A stretch of DNA of 64,000 bases from Trichobilharzia regenti (lineage: Eukaryota; Platyhelminthes; Trematoda; Strigeidida; Schistosomatidae), in NCBI GenBank assembly GCA_944472135.2, contig OX235262.1, positions 62,096,440-62,160,439 of the forward strand. Reading direction: 5' to 3'. Shown piece after piece: positions 11,546 through 23,562 of the stretch (its first letter is position 1; every line of letters starts with the position of its first letter). The notes beneath the pieces were generated by a model. The model made no database searches, had not been told where the DNA came from, and worked only from the letters and a program-made list of their open reading frames with translations. A program made the translations under genes and the position numbers.

Positions 11546-14500
11546 CTACACGTTTAATGAACTTAAAATATCTATGTAGGGTGAAAAAGAGGGTGTAAGA
11601 GTCAGGCGTAGAAGTGCATTGTCATCTCTGAGCAGTCTGGTGACTGAGGAGATGAACACTGGAAGTGTGTTTGCATCGCGCACATTAGCTGGTAGTCTAT
11701 TCCAAATGACTGAAAACTTATTTAAGAAGAAGTTGTACCGCACGTAAGTCTGACAGTGCTCTATAGCAGCTAGGTTGTGATGATTTTTAAGATTGTAACT
11801 GATGACAGTGCTAGGTTTAGTTATTGGCTCGGAGGAATGCAAGAGAAGATTAGTTAGCTTGTAGTAAAAGATAAGGTTTAGCTTAAGACGTCTTTTCCAG
11901 AGTGGTTCTAATCTTAGTCTTCGCATCGCTCATGGTATTCCAGACCACTTTCTAAACCAAGAGTTCTTGAGGTAAACTGCCGTTGCACTCCCTCTAATTT
12001 AAGCTTGTCATTTTGTCTGAGTCCGCTAAGAATAAACGGGCAGTATTCTAAGATAGGTCGGACACATACTTTGTATAATAAAACCCTAGTTTCACAACAA
12101 AAGAAATTGCGTGTTATGCATCCTATCAGCCTTCGTGTTTTACGTCTGGCATAATCAGTCTGTTCAGCGAACGTTAGGTTACTAGAGTATCTAATACCGA
12201 GATCTACGACTGAGTTGAGCTTAGCTAGTTTTCGCCCATTTATTTCAAGAGTTAGATCAAGGTTACTGTTGCCGATACAAATCCAGCCGCATTTGTCAAT
12301 GTTAAAATTTAGACAGGATTCAGCACACCATGTTGCGAGACTACTTAGTTCAAGATGTATTTATTTACCATATCGCTTAATTCATGAGTGTAGCAGGAGT
12401 AGACGACTTTGAGGTCGTCAGCATATAGGAATGGTTTACCTGAGGTGAAGCACTTGCAAATGCTGTTAATGTAGACTGTGAATAAAAGTGGACCTAGGAC
12501 ACTACCTTGCACGACCCCACTTGAGATCTGCCTAGGATGAGACAATACAGATCCAACTTTGGTTATTTGTACCCTGTTGCTTAGAAATGATTTTAACCAG
12601 TTCAGTAATGGGTTGCGAATTCCACAAGAGTACAGCTTCTCAAAGAGAATACTGTGAGATACCATGTCAAATGCCCTAGATATATCGAAGTAGAGAACAA
12701 CGACTAGCTTACGTGCTTCGCGACTACTAGTGATGCAGTTGAAAAAGTCGAAGTGGCAAGTAACGCAGGATCTATTTTTGAGAAATCCGTGTTGAGACCT
12801 TGTAACAAGATCTTCCCTAATTAGGTAGTCTGACAATTGATCTTTTACAACTTTCTCCATGATTCGTGAGATAACTGGGGTTATATTTATGGGTCTGTAA
12901 TTGCGGACGTTTGCCTTATCACCAGATTTGTAATGTGGAATTATGAAGCTAGTTTTCCACTCACTAGGGTAAGTGCCAGTGTCCATAGATATTGAGAAGA
13001 ATTTAAGAAGTAACAGGGGTATATCACACCCACTGTTTTTGAAAATTATCGAAGCGAGGCCATCCGGTCCCGTACTAGTGGAAGGTTTAAGGCTTTTAAT
13101 TGCTTGTACTATTAATTGATTAGTGAACACAATGCTTTCAAGGGAAGAGCTAGTAAGGGGGCGATTTCACCAGGCATGCGCGTTTCTAAACTAAAGTTTG
13201 CAAACCAATCACTGAAAAGTTCACAGATGGTGGCAGGCTCATTGAAGATTACTTTGTCGTGAAGTAATTAGGAGATTTACCTCGTCGACTGCATTCGTTT
13301 TTTAGGAAGTGCTGTTAAGTTATAAACTTTGGAGGTACTTTCAAGTGCCATTAACTCTTCGTCGAGGTCCTTTTGAGAGCGTAGGTGCTTGACAGATTCA
13401 AGAGACTCGTAGATTGAGAGCAGTAGCGATATATACTTGGTGAAATAGTACTGTTTCTTCAACTTCCTTGACTTATTGCGGTGTGCCCTTGGAATATATT
13501 CAGCTTGGTGTCTGCTTAATTTCACTATTTTCTTTGGAGCAACTGTATCTAGACAAAAAGGTACTTTCCTGTAAAATGGGGACACTACAGCCTCCAGGGG
13601 TCCATTGAAAATTACTCATCCCATTGACAGAGTCGAATAAGTTCTTGGACTAATCCCCAGTCTGTATATTTGTAACTACGACATATCATGCTTCCTGAAT
13701 CTTGTTTGTCTCCTGTATTTAGTGGTGAGAAAGGCAGAGAGCAGAGTACCATTCTATGGTCACTACTGGAAAATCTATTACCAACGTAGGTGGAGACTGG
13801 GGTTTTGTCATGACAAAAAACGAGGTCCAACATGTTGTCACCACGAGTAGGTGTCTGGACGTGTTGTTGCCATCCATAACAGTCGATAGTGGCAAATAAT
13901 TCGTCGAAGCGTTGGGGGCCGGAACTACTTAACCAATTGACTTCTGGGAGATTGAAGACCCCTGCAATCATTTTGTAATTATCACTAAACGAGGAGGCGT
14001 GTGCAAATGAATTAGCTAATAACGCATCAGTTTCTTTTGTTGCGCTTGGTGCTCGATAAACGCAGCCTATGAGAAGTTTGTACTTATCTCCGTGTAAGAC
14101 AACCCAGATTGAGTCAGGTACTGTCAATGTAGTTGAAGATTGAACGATCAATTCATGGTTGTTTGCTCAAAACCAACTTTTCCAATTTTCGCGGAGGCAT
14201 CAATACACCAGTCATCGTCTCATTGGTCGTTGTTCAGAAAGAAGTCAGGAGACAACCGTCAGAAGTAATATTGTGATTTATTATTGTAATATTTGTTCAT
14301 AGACCTTAGTTGTAAAGCTTAGTTGTAAATTGTCTATATGTTGGTGTTGGAATAAATAATTCTCGAGTAGCCAAACTAGGTTCTGGTTTTTGCGTCCGTT
14401 TGTACTAAGCGTTTCTGAGAAGCTTCGAGGAACAGCGTCAGTCCCAGCGTAGCAAGAGCTGGGCATTAACGGTTTACGAGATGTGGCTGACAGGTACCTT

Positions 14501-14860
14501 ATTCAGTATTTCATCTTCCACTTTATAGACTACAAATGAGTTATGTATATATATGAGACATCCTCCACCACGCTTGCAATCTCTATTTGCACGGTGTACA
14601 GTGTAATCATCGATACCTATATGCACATCAAGTACAGAGGATGGGCACCATGATTCAGCAATCAGAGCTACAGTAGGCTTGGCGATTAATAATAATGTCC
14701 TTAGTTCAGATATCTAATTGATTAAGGAACGTTCATTAATTAGCAATATTGTGAATAAGTCACGGGATACTACAAACTGGCTCAAAACGTCACCATAACC
14801 TAAATCTATTTGTGCGTCAGCACTGCAAGAGTTTTTGAATGATAGGGGGGTCGGACTGGG
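11546..14860 (-). pseudogene. CR1-like ORF2 (endonuclease and reverse transcriptase), broken
   Basis: Minus-strand pieces in order: endonuclease start (ILLINARS-type, 14500-14860), then after the LTR insertion VLHGDKYKLLIGCVYRAPSA and AGVFNLPEVNW and SSDHRMVL (13612-14121), a linker (13277-13585), RT fingers-palm with NYRPINITPVISRIMEK, YFDISRAFDMV, SSGVVQGSVLGPLLF and catalytic YADD (12345-13130), and the C-terminal domain (11546-11926). Several frameshifts and the LTR separate them. The APE-type endonuclease nicks target DNA and the RT primes from the nick; here neither can be made whole. Confidence 0.8.
14122..14492 (+). repeat. solo LTR (BEL/Pao) in LINE Y1, TSD GGTAC
   Basis: 371-bp LTR, TGTCAATGTAG...GTGGCTGACA, flanked by GGTAC at 14117-14121 and 14493-14497. 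The uninterrupted Y2 copy has a single GTACC at the equivalent place (about 28270), giving an empty site and confirming both insertion and target duplication. Confidence 0.92.
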
Positions 14861-15142
14861 TGTCTATACATCGAGGTTGGAGCGCAATGAGGTTGTCCTA
14901 GGTGCCATGGGTCGCACCAGTGTTTTGGGACACGTGGAAAATTTCCCACGTGTTCCTGGATATAAGGGTGGTAGAGGTTGGGCCTGGATTGACGATTAAA
15001 AAGCACAGCATCAAAAGGTCTACGCATCCAACTGCTATTCGTCACACCGGTACACACCTTAGTGTTGTTTTTATAACTTAGAGGGAATTGTGAGAGAAGG
15101 TGCTTTGGTTGCAAGACTTTGGGAGTCTGGGAGCCTGACTTT

Positions 15143-16272
15143 CTATAAGTTGGAGCATGCTGGAAACCTCCAGACATACTTGTGTTTCGAGAGGAGTTTT
15201 CGTAACAAGTGAGGCTTTGTTGATATCCTTCTCTCAATAGGCTTATTGAATACAAAGTATTCTTCCCCATCATTAGACTCAACCCTGCGAAATTTCTTCA
15301 TCGTGGTGAGTTTATTACGTTTGGGGGAAAATTTCTTAGAACAACCTAAAGAAGTTCTAACTATTTTAACATCCTTCGGTGAGGCTTTATTTACAGGGGT
15401 AGTGGTATCTAAATCAGTTCCTAGTTCCATTGGCAGGTGTGGTTGCTGTGTAGTTTGCTGAATGCTAGTTTCAGCACTAGGTGTCTGTTGCTGTGCATGA
15501 TCCTTATTTGGTAAATCAAAGCTAGAGGAGGTGACCAGGTTATTACTACGCATTATTCTGCGCTGACACGGTGTTTTATCCTGAGCTACGGTTATAGACT
15601 TATAACTGCTACTAAGTCTTAAGTGATCCTGACATTTATTAAACTTACCAGCATCAAGGGAGTTACTGAATTTAAAAATGATGGGACGATTATCCTGGTT
15701 GGACTTTTTACGAAGTCTTTTGCATTCACATGGGACACTAACATTGCCGCAACAAATCAGGATTTTGTGTCTTACAGTCTTCAGAGGCAGAGAATCTAGG
15801 ACGTTGTAAACTACAGCCTGGTGAGAAGAGGTTATACGCTTCATCACCTCCGCGGCCATGGAGTCAATCAGATTTTCAGCTTTCTTAAGGTTGTCTGCAG
15901 ATATTTTAGGATGCTTTTTTAACAGACAGGCTATTGGGTCTAAATCCGAAAGCTTGTTTTGAGTTACATACAGTAAAGACTTAACCTGGCCAACATCAGA
16001 ACGGCCTTCCGTGGTATTTGAGATTGGCAGTGACATACTATCAAAGTGGCCTAATTTTTCCCGAAGTTCACTTACTTGCCTCTGGATATCTTTCACAAGG
16101 AGGTTTAATTTACAGAACTCAGAGTTCTCTAATAGAAAACCTTTCACCTGTATCAAAAGAGTGAGATCTGCACTCAAACCGTTTTGAGAGCTAGTAGTTG
16201 TTACTGTATTACCGGGCGATAATGCAGTTATAACCGAATTTGAGCCACTGTCTAAAACAATTGTGTTTCTAC
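15143..16272 (-). pseudogene. CR1-like ORF1, family Y
   Basis: Longest open stretch is 344 codons (15143-16177), with the frame open further up to about 16272. It has an N-terminal helical segment (LVKDIQRQVSELREKLGHF), a central RRM-like stretch (VVYNVLDSLPLKTVRHKILI) with the basic run RPIIFKFSNSLDAGKFNK, and a basic, proline-rich tail. This is the architecture of nucleic-acid chaperone ORF1 proteins. The C-terminal part (14806-15282) is in another frame, so a frameshift near 15200 breaks it. The plus-strand Y2 copy carries the same C-terminal region intact at 27108-27932. Confidence 0.65.
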
Positions 16273-16280
16273 GAACACGT

Positions 16281-16617
16281 TATTTTAGAGATTTGGACCA
16301 TTATTTCAAGGATTTTATGACAAAAAGCAGTAAATAAATATATATGGCAGAGTATCCCTAGGCAACTCATACACATTGCGTAATGAAGAAGTGCATGCGG
16401 AACCATGAATCTCGGGAGTTGAAGTGGAAATTAGTAGTCTTTCGTTGTACATATGGCATGAAGCGAAAAACTAGAGGTTCAGGTTTACGCGTCAAACCTT
16501 AAGAATTCTGTTTTTTATTTCTGCAGTGCAAAATACGCCGGTTGCCAATCTGGCTTTCGTATACGCTATAGGGAGGACGAGTTTATCATTTGTGCCGCGA
16601 AAACAGTTCACAATCGC
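16281..16617. other. spacer between LINEs Y1 and W
   Basis: About 340 bases. A pyrimidine tract and CTGCAG| at about 16515-16525 resembles a splice acceptor, but no exon could be supported. Confidence 0.4.
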
Positions 16618-16880
16618 AGATAATAGTAATAATATAATCACTTTATTCCACAACAATAACAATTTACAGCATGGAATTTTCAGCGTTTCTTTTACATATT
16701 GCAATGGTTTAGCTCTGTTTATAATTATATAAATGTATAAAATGTTAAAATATTGATAGTTAATAGGAAAAAATAAAACCCCAACAAAATCACACCATTG
16801 CTAGGCCATAGTGAATAATAAATAGATAATATAACAAATAACACATGCATTAATATGCATCATTACATTTTATAGTTTAG

Positions 16881-18034
16881 TTAATGATTTAAAAGTTGTA
16901 AAAGTTCTTTTCTGATATTTGTCTCTTCACACAATACTCGTGCCAAATATGGTACGGTCGAATTTTTATATTTTGTAGTACGAGCATAAATGTTTATAAA
17001 ATTTCTTCTGGTCTTACTCGAAGAGATACAAGGAAACAATTGTGAATAAAGAGGATGTTCACTATCAGATAAGATAACTTTAGCTAAGTGTTTACAAGAA
17101 TTCATATGCCTATTGACAACAGTGTCATTTAGTTCAGTCAAAGGGGTAGCACTGACCCTACTTACAGCCTTCAACGTTCTTCGTATTATATGGTCTCTCT
17201 TGAGTAGCCTAGGGAAGAATAATGGAGAACAATAAAGAATGATGGGAAAAACACATGAATCAATAAATTGTATGAGAAGAGATCGGGTTATACCTGAGTG
17301 CCTCAACTTCTTTATGTAATAAGTCAGACGGAAAACTTTCTTAGAAACTATAAGAATATGAGACGACCAGCAAAGGTTTGAAGAGAAACTAATGCCAAGA
17401 TAAGAAACACTTGACTTACTCTCTATCATGGTACCATCAATATTACAACAATCATGAGATTGGATCAATCCATGCATGTCTTTTTCACTTCTCAAGCTGA
17501 AATCAACAGTGTTACATTTAGTTGGATTTAGTTTAAGACCATTTGAGCCAGACCAATCCTTAACTTCAGCTAAGAAGCCATTCATATAGGAACAATCCGA
17601 TGTGGAAACTACAGGGACAGAAACGGTCAGATCATCAGCATACTTAATGAAGTTAACTTTGGGTGAGTTCGGAAGGTCATGTAAAAAGAAAGAGAAAAGA
17701 AATGGAGAAAGTACTGCACCTTGAGGCACACCACTTTCAGTTAGCTGAGAAGTGGAGCGCTTTCCAGCCAAAACAGTATGCTTTCTCCTATCCTTAAAAT
17801 AAGAAGACAGCCATCTAGTTGCCCAGGACTGTTTGTGCTGAAATCATCTTTCCTAATAAAAGTGTCCTAGGAACAGAGTCGAAAGCTGCAGTATAGTCTA
17901 AAAAAGCTGCTCGAACGAACTTAGCACCCTTATCAAGGCAGGAAACAATATTGTGATGTAGTACAATGGCTGCATCTAATGTACTTCTTCCACACTTATA
18001 AGCAAAATGCTTAGGGTCACTAAAAGCTGTTAAA
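16881..18034 (-). pseudogene. LINE W reverse transcriptase, C-terminal two-thirds
   Basis: Minus strand reads HFAYKCGRSTLDAAIVLHHN, AAFLDYTAAFDSVP, then a frame change near 17830, SGVPQGAVLSPFLFSFFLHD, the catalytic YADD in FIKYADDLTVSV (about 17650), and the thumb/C-terminal region ending LLNH at 16881. The frame is open for 296 codons from 17771. RT of a CR1/Jockey-superfamily element; broken by the frame change and by the LTR element just upstream. Confidence 0.8.
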
Positions 18035-18039
18035 GAAGG

Positions 18040-18358
18040 TGTCAGTCTCGTCTCATAAACCGTTAATGCCCAGCTCTCGCTACGCTCGGGCCCACGCTGT
18101 TCCTTTGAGTTTCAGAAACGCTTAGTAATAACGGACGCAAAAACCAAAACACCGATCTGCTGCTTGTTATTTCTTTATTGTTACACCAACATATAAAAGG
18201 AATAAACGAACTAAGGTTTCTGACGATGTTTCACTCTTCTTTCTGAACAGCGACCGATGAGACGATGACTGTCGTATTGATGCCTCCGCGAAAATTGGGG
18301 AAGTTGATTTTGAGCAAACAACCAAGAATTGATCGTTCAATCTTCAACTCCATTGACA
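18040..18358 (-). repeat. 3' LTR of element 1
   Basis: 319 bp, sense orientation TGTCAATGGAG...GAGACTGACA. Preceded in sense by the GCCGGGGAG polypurine tract. Confidence 0.92.
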
Positions 18359-18368
18359 CTCCCCGGCA
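18359..18368 (-). promoter_or_regulatory. polypurine tract of element 1
   Basis: Sense GCCGGGGAG directly abuts the 3' LTR start TGTCAATGG; this is where plus-strand DNA synthesis is primed in LTR elements. Two more copies of CGCCGGGGAG lie inside, at about 18757 and 18825. Confidence 0.7.
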
Positions 18369-19040
18369 AAAAAGGGATCCAACCCCTTTTTCCTTCACGA
18401 TCAATGCACGTTGACTTGGATGCCATTGCGAGAACCTGGGTCACACGGACAGAGCTGAAATGGAAAACAAACAGAAAAGCCAACACACCACAAGCATACC
18501 CACAGCACAATCTCACACATCGCTGACGACCTGCGCGTCCAGACAGAGACCTCCTCTTGACATCTTGCAACACAATCGCCACTTTCTAGAATGACTCTTG
18601 CAGAATGCAACGTGACCATAGCAGCACCTCATGATACTCTACGCACATCGTCTTATCTACTCACTACCAATTACCACTGCAATCGCTTGTCACTCATTCT
18701 GACTCAGTTCTAGTAGCGGTGACGCATGCGAGCCTCAGTCGTTTACACTCTTTCTCCCCGGCGTGTGGGATCGCAGCTAACAATTATCTCCGTGTGCATT
18801 TCATTCTCAGCAATAGCCTAGCCTCCCCGGCGTATACGACCCATCTGCTGTCTTTAACATCAATCAATTCATTCATGGATGTAGAAGACTCGAAACAACT
18901 TCAGAAGTAATCACGACGAAAATTTTAACAAAATTACGCAATAACAACAAGATACGAAAACAACGAGTAAACACAATGAATCTAAAAACACCAATTGATA
19001 TGACACACCACACGTATATACAAACAGTACAAACAACCTC
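18369..19040 (-). other. 3' non-coding region of element 1
   Basis: Sequence shared almost unchanged with 47560-48270 and 50460-51150 in the other BEL/Pao copies, including two internal CGCCGGGGAG motifs about 66 bp apart. Short open frames in it recur in all copies at the same place but show no coding signature I recognise. Confidence 0.6.
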
Positions 19041-19054
19041 GCCTATCATGTCTT

Positions 19055-19515
19055 GATTGAATTCCTTTGAAGAATTGCAGGACTTACACCAGTACGCCTG
19101 CAACCCTTCTCAGGTTGACGATTGTAATTTGTGGAATGTACGGACACAAACAAGATTAACCAACAATTACATCAATTGGAACTCACACAATTATTTAACA
19201 CAAACATATGTACAATCAACACATCAAATGTTGTGGATTCAGGCATGACAAACTACCCTTGAAGAACTGTAGGACTTACAGCAGTACGCCTACATTCCTT
19301 CTCAGGTTGATGATCCAAGTGGAAGTCGTCCGGACACAAACAGAATTACCAACAGCTAGATGACAGATGATATCAATTCAGTATATACAATATGAACATA
19401 TGTACAAAATCACACACCAAGCACACTGGACTGATCATTGATGCGCTACCCTTTGAAGAATTGTAGGACTTACAGCAGTACGCCTACAACCCTTCTCAGG
19501 TTGACGCTCTAGGTT
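19055..19515 (-). repeat. three tandem units of about 193 bp, BEL/Pao 3' region
   Basis: The block GAAGAATTG[C/T]AGGACTTACA followed by CAGTACGCCT is repeated near 19070, 19263 and 19455, each followed by CCTTCTCAGGTTGA and, in the first two, CGGACACAAACA. The 47.2-59.5 kb element has three units (48295, 48490, 48695), the 8.6-kb element two, the plus-strand copy one. Confidence 0.8.
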
Positions 19516-19559
19516 GAAAAATCGTCGCAGAGTTCATTTGCTAACTTCCTTCTATGAGC

Positions 19560-21463
19560 TCAATCCTCAAATCTGAACGGTAACACGCCCATGTCATTGT
19601 ATCGTAGAATATAGATGACGAACAAACACACGACATATCTCATCAACCAAGTGTAGAAACAGAGTAATTTACACCAAAGATAATAACATTCAAATAGTAA
19701 CTTGAAACTAGAAATGCCTTTATTCGTGCAAGTCAATTTAACAATAACTCTCTCCTTTACACTTGGCTTATCCACACTAAACTGACCATTGATATTCGTC
19801 CTTTCAAACGAACTGATACTACCATAGTCATTGCACAAGATACTTGAGTTGATGGGTGTCTGTTTCATTGTGGATGACAGCACCAACGATGACTGAGTGA
19901 CACAAGGTGATGAACTTAGTGGTGGATCAGAAGCTGTTCTTGTTCGGCTCTCAGATAGTTGTCCAACTGCAAGATTACCACCACTGCTGTCTTTCACTAC
20001 TAGTTCGGGTTTAGCACTATCATCTGATGATAGGTGGGCTACACGCTGATCAATTACACTGACTGTCTCACAAGTATGCACACTTTTGGAACTGCATCTG
20101 CGTTCAATTCTACTTCACGTTGTAGTTGTACAGAACCTTTATTTAACTTAGCAGTAGTAGGCATATCCCTCATCTCATAATGATCAACCAAAGACAACTG
20201 TGAAGTATCATGATCATTATCACGAATATTCACTTTACCGTCAAGTTCATCATTTTCAAACTCTTTAATAACAGAAGTAGACAATTTTGGTTCCTCCTCA
20301 CTAGTCATTAAAGGTTTTATATCTTCACTCTGACTAGTTATACTTTGTAAACTTGTGGAGTCAGAACTCCACTCTGAAGCAGTAACTCTATTCTGTGACA
20401 CTCTATTCAACAACGGCTTACCAGTTGCAACTACAGACTTCTTCACAGCACCGTTATCGTCACACAATTCGGAGTCAGACCTGGAGTTTACATTTAGCTT
20501 ATCACTGAACTTGCTCACTGGTTCACAGTTCACTTCTGTATGCACCTCTTGCACACGTGTAAAACACAACCGTGTTTGTCTTGCATCTTGTAACTTATCC
20601 GTTGAGGATGTACTACGAAACCTGTTACACTCACTAGGTCTATATGCATTACTAGACATCATGGAGCCTTCTCGATATCCACCTCTCTGAGGCCTACCCG
20701 TCATCAATGATTGCATTTTGATCTCAGACTGCTCTATTCTAGGGGTGAGATGTAATAGACTGGCGAACTTGCTCGTAGATTGATTGACGCTATCTTTTAC
20801 CAGTTTCAGGATATCATCAAATTTCGGCTCGATACCCTCATCCTCCATACGGGAGCTTATCTTCACCCACTTCCTTTGCAGTCGAGTAGGTAGGCGTCTT
20901 GCTATTACTTCTAGTATAAAACTCGAGTTGAGGTCACTCATGCAATTCATCGAAATCATTGCATTCTTGTAAATCAGCAAATTATCCAAAAACTCAGTAA
21001 GTGCCTTGGAGTCATCTTGAAGTTGACTGCCGCTACCTTTGACATCTTCGTATACGTTCCTTACAATCATTGAATGTCTTCCAAACCTTTGACATAATAT
21101 GCTCATAGCCTCAGCGTATCCCTCATTAGGGGGCATGAGCTTACAGCACTGTATAGCTCTTGCAGCATCTCCAGTGCAATATCTCATCAAATACATTAAC
21201 TTCAATTCATCATTTAATAAAAAACCACTCAACATGATCTCAAACTCCTTTACAAATTGTCAATAATCAGCCGGGTTTCCATCGAAACACCGTGGTTCAA
21301 ATTTAGGGAGTTTGATGTTCCTATTATCCCTGAACGGCGAAACAGTAACATCAACCATGTCATACTTAACATCAGACACATCGTTACAATTAACAGACAA
21401 GTCACCATGACTTACTTTCCTGTTTGCATCCAAGAGACTCTGTCCCTTCTTTGACCCAGGCAT
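19560..21463 (-). pseudogene. Gag-linker-pol remnant protein of element 1
   Basis: ATG at 21461-21463 (MPGSKKGQSLLDANRK). Gag core of the DUF1759 type (MLSGFLLNDELKLMYLMRYC, AIQCCKLMPPNEG, RRLPTRLQRKWVKI) matches the 8.6-kb element closely. The zinc knuckle region is degraded (CFTRVQEVHTEVNC against CFSCLKTGHTKWNC). A serine/acid-rich linker follows and then a pol remnant (LLFECYYLWCKLL...LPFRFED) homologous to the segment before the integrase in full pol. One in-frame TGA (21260-21262, TTA in the 8.6-kb copy) and a 1-nt deletion near 20070 break it. Gag would form the particle; the linker has no function I can name. Confidence 0.75.
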
Positions 21464-21606
21464 TGTTGAACTTGAACCAATTCCAAAAAGTTCCAGATAT
21501 TGCTTGTTCAAAGAGGACTTGATCGGCACCAGGAGAAATGAACGGCGACTATCCAAACTTTCACCAACAGTTTCAATCCGCCAGATCTGTTTCCATCGTC
21601 AGAAGC

Positions 21607-21924
21607 TGTCAGTCTCGTCTCATAAACCGTTAATGCCCAGCTCTCGCTACGCTCGGGCCCACGCTGTTCCTTTGAGTTTCAGAAACGCTTAGTATAACGG
21701 ACGCAAAAACCAAAACACCGATCTGCTGCTTGTTATTTCTTTATTGTTACACCAACATATAAAAGGAATAAACGAACTAAGGTTTCTGACGATGTTTCAC
21801 TCTTCTTTCTGAACAGCGACCGATGAGACGATGACTGTCGTATTGATGCCTCCGCGAAAATTGGGGAAGTTGATTTTGAGCAAACAACCAAGAATTGATC
21901 GTTCAATCTTCAACTCCATTGAAA
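21607..21924 (-). repeat. 5' LTR of element 1
   Basis: 318 bp; sense start TTTCAATGGAG (from TGTCAATGGAG), end CTGACA. Nearly identical to 18040-18358. Confidence 0.92.
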
Positions 21925-21929
21925 GAAGG

Positions 21930-23562
21930 TTTAAGAATATTCAATAGAAGTTTCTCCATAGTTTTCAAAAAAGGAGATGTCTAAACTTTATCTGCTCCAG
22001 AAAATGATTTCTCTACAGGTACAACCTTGATTTCTTTCCAGTCAGCAGGTACCGTTTCCCTGTTAAATGATGCGTTAAAGATTTGAGTAAGAGGATGATA
22101 CAAGATGTCTGCACACTTTTGAAGAAGAATGCTTGGTACACCATCTGGACCAAGGCTGTGTGTTGGATGTAATGATTTCAAACATAATAGTACATCCTTT
22201 TCTTTAAAATCCGGAGAATGACCATTTTCTTGACTAGGTGCATCAGGTACAACCATATTAATTTGTTTCTTGATAAATGATTTGTTTAAAGCATTAACAT
22301 CAGAATAAGCATCAACAGACATTTGTTTTTTACTTGTAAGTTTATTGAAAAGTTTCCAAATGTTTGAAGGATTTTTACATGATAAAAATTTTTCATTATA
22401 TAGTCTGTTCAACCTTTCTATTTCAATTTTTATAAGGGTGTTTATTTTACGGACACCCGTATTATCACTATTCTTATACAACTTCTCTTTTAGTCTTCTA
22501 AGTTTTTTCAGTTGCACAGAAGAGATTCTGTCAAATCTCGAAAACAGTGTTTCATATGGACAGCAAATTTCCAAACAAAACTTCAGATAATCGGTTATAT
22601 TAGAGACAGTAGCATCCAACTTATCGTCAGTAAATAGTTCCCAGTTGGTATCATACAACATGCTTCTTAGTGCTAGAATGTTGTCATGGGAATATGAACG
22701 TTCATGTATCTTCTTTGTTAAATGACTAAACAATTTTCGTTTTAACTTGCCGTACACTTTCGGTAAAATACGAATAATGCAGTGGTCAGAGTTTAGCAAA
22801 GGAGCTCTCCTTCGGGTTTCATATACATCACGGTCATTTATGAAAACCAGGTCTAGTGATTTGTCTAGATGTGTATTAAACTTGACTAGATTCTCATGAC
22901 CGAGTGAAGTAAGAAAGCTGTGATCACATAAATTAAAATCACCACAGACTATAGACAGCGAGTTTCCGAATGCAGGAGCAGCGAATTCAGTAAATATCAT
23001 CATCAAACATAACTATATTAGAAAGGCTACAATTAGGTGTTATGTAAATATTTGTTATGTATATATAAGAATATTTACTTAAGTGTTTTGGGCGACACCT
23101 GATGGTTATGCAATCTGTATTGTCATTAGAATAATTAAAGCAAACGTGATTTGATGTAGACCAACTTGTGTTTATAAAAGTGGCTACCCCTCCTCCATAT
23201 TTTTTCTTAGAACTTTTTCTATCTTGGCGAAAAACTTTATATCCATTTATTGAAACTAGATTATCATCATAATTCTGGCGCAGCCAAGTCTCTTGTATTG
23301 TTAAAACGCCAGCATTTCGGTAAACACTAGAATACATTAGGGATTGAAGATAATCCATTTTGTTGGACAGGGATCTACAATTAGTGCTAACGAGTTCAGG
23401 AACAGTCATTTGATTAATTTGTGTACGTTTCAGTGAACGCTGCCTGCCACAGTGATGCTTTTTTCTCAATTTTTGTGAATGATACAACGCAGTAGGTTGT
23501 AATGATTTTAAAAATGCGCGATTATATATAATAAGATTAGGACACATTATTGATAAATTCAA
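21930..23562 (-). pseudogene. LINE W endonuclease and RT N-terminus
   Basis: Minus-strand ORF from 23562: STNCRSLSNKMDYLQSL, the endonuclease glutamate in TIQETWL, GGGVATFI. A frameshift near 23000 leads to SIVCGDFNLCDHSF, LDLVFINDR and LNSDHCIIRIL, the APE-type GDFN and SDH catalytic motifs. Then a linker and the RT entry SLGPDGVPSILLQKCADILY, a stop at 21981-21983, and SPFLKTMEKLLLNILKPS up to the LTR element. The stop coincides with loss of the usual YRPIS residues, suggesting a small deletion. Confidence 0.8.

Larger units (their letters stand above)
10480..16280 (-). mobile_element. CR1-like non-LTR retrotransposon Y1 (decayed, nearly full length)
   Basis: Minus-strand element: ORF1 (15143-16272), ORF2 endonuclease-RT (11546 to about 14860), 3' UTR with hairpin 10801-10836, and a 3' end in ATT triplets at 10480-10495. 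It is interrupted by a solo LTR at 14122-14492. The same family is present on the plus strand at 27108-32013. Both copies carry two tail modules in tandem at the 3' end, so the doubled tail belongs to the family. Confidence 0.85.
18040..21924 (-). mobile_element. internally deleted BEL/Pao element 1, complete with both LTRs, TSD GAAGG
   Basis: 3885 bp: 5' LTR 21607-21924, leader, gag-type ORF 19560-21463, tandem repeats, polypurine tract, 3' LTR 18040-18358. GAAGG flanks it at 18035-18039 and 21925-21929. The two LTRs differ by about a single-base deletion and a terminal substitution, so insertion is recent. Protease, RT, RNase H and most of integrase are missing, so it needs enzymes from elsewhere, plausibly from elements like the one at 50099-58730. 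Confidence 0.92.

Noticed and set aside
18337..18619. Short ORFs recurring in the BEL/Pao 3' non-coding region (also 50302-50723)
   Set aside because: They span LTR and polypurine tract, differ in frame between copies and show no coding conservation.
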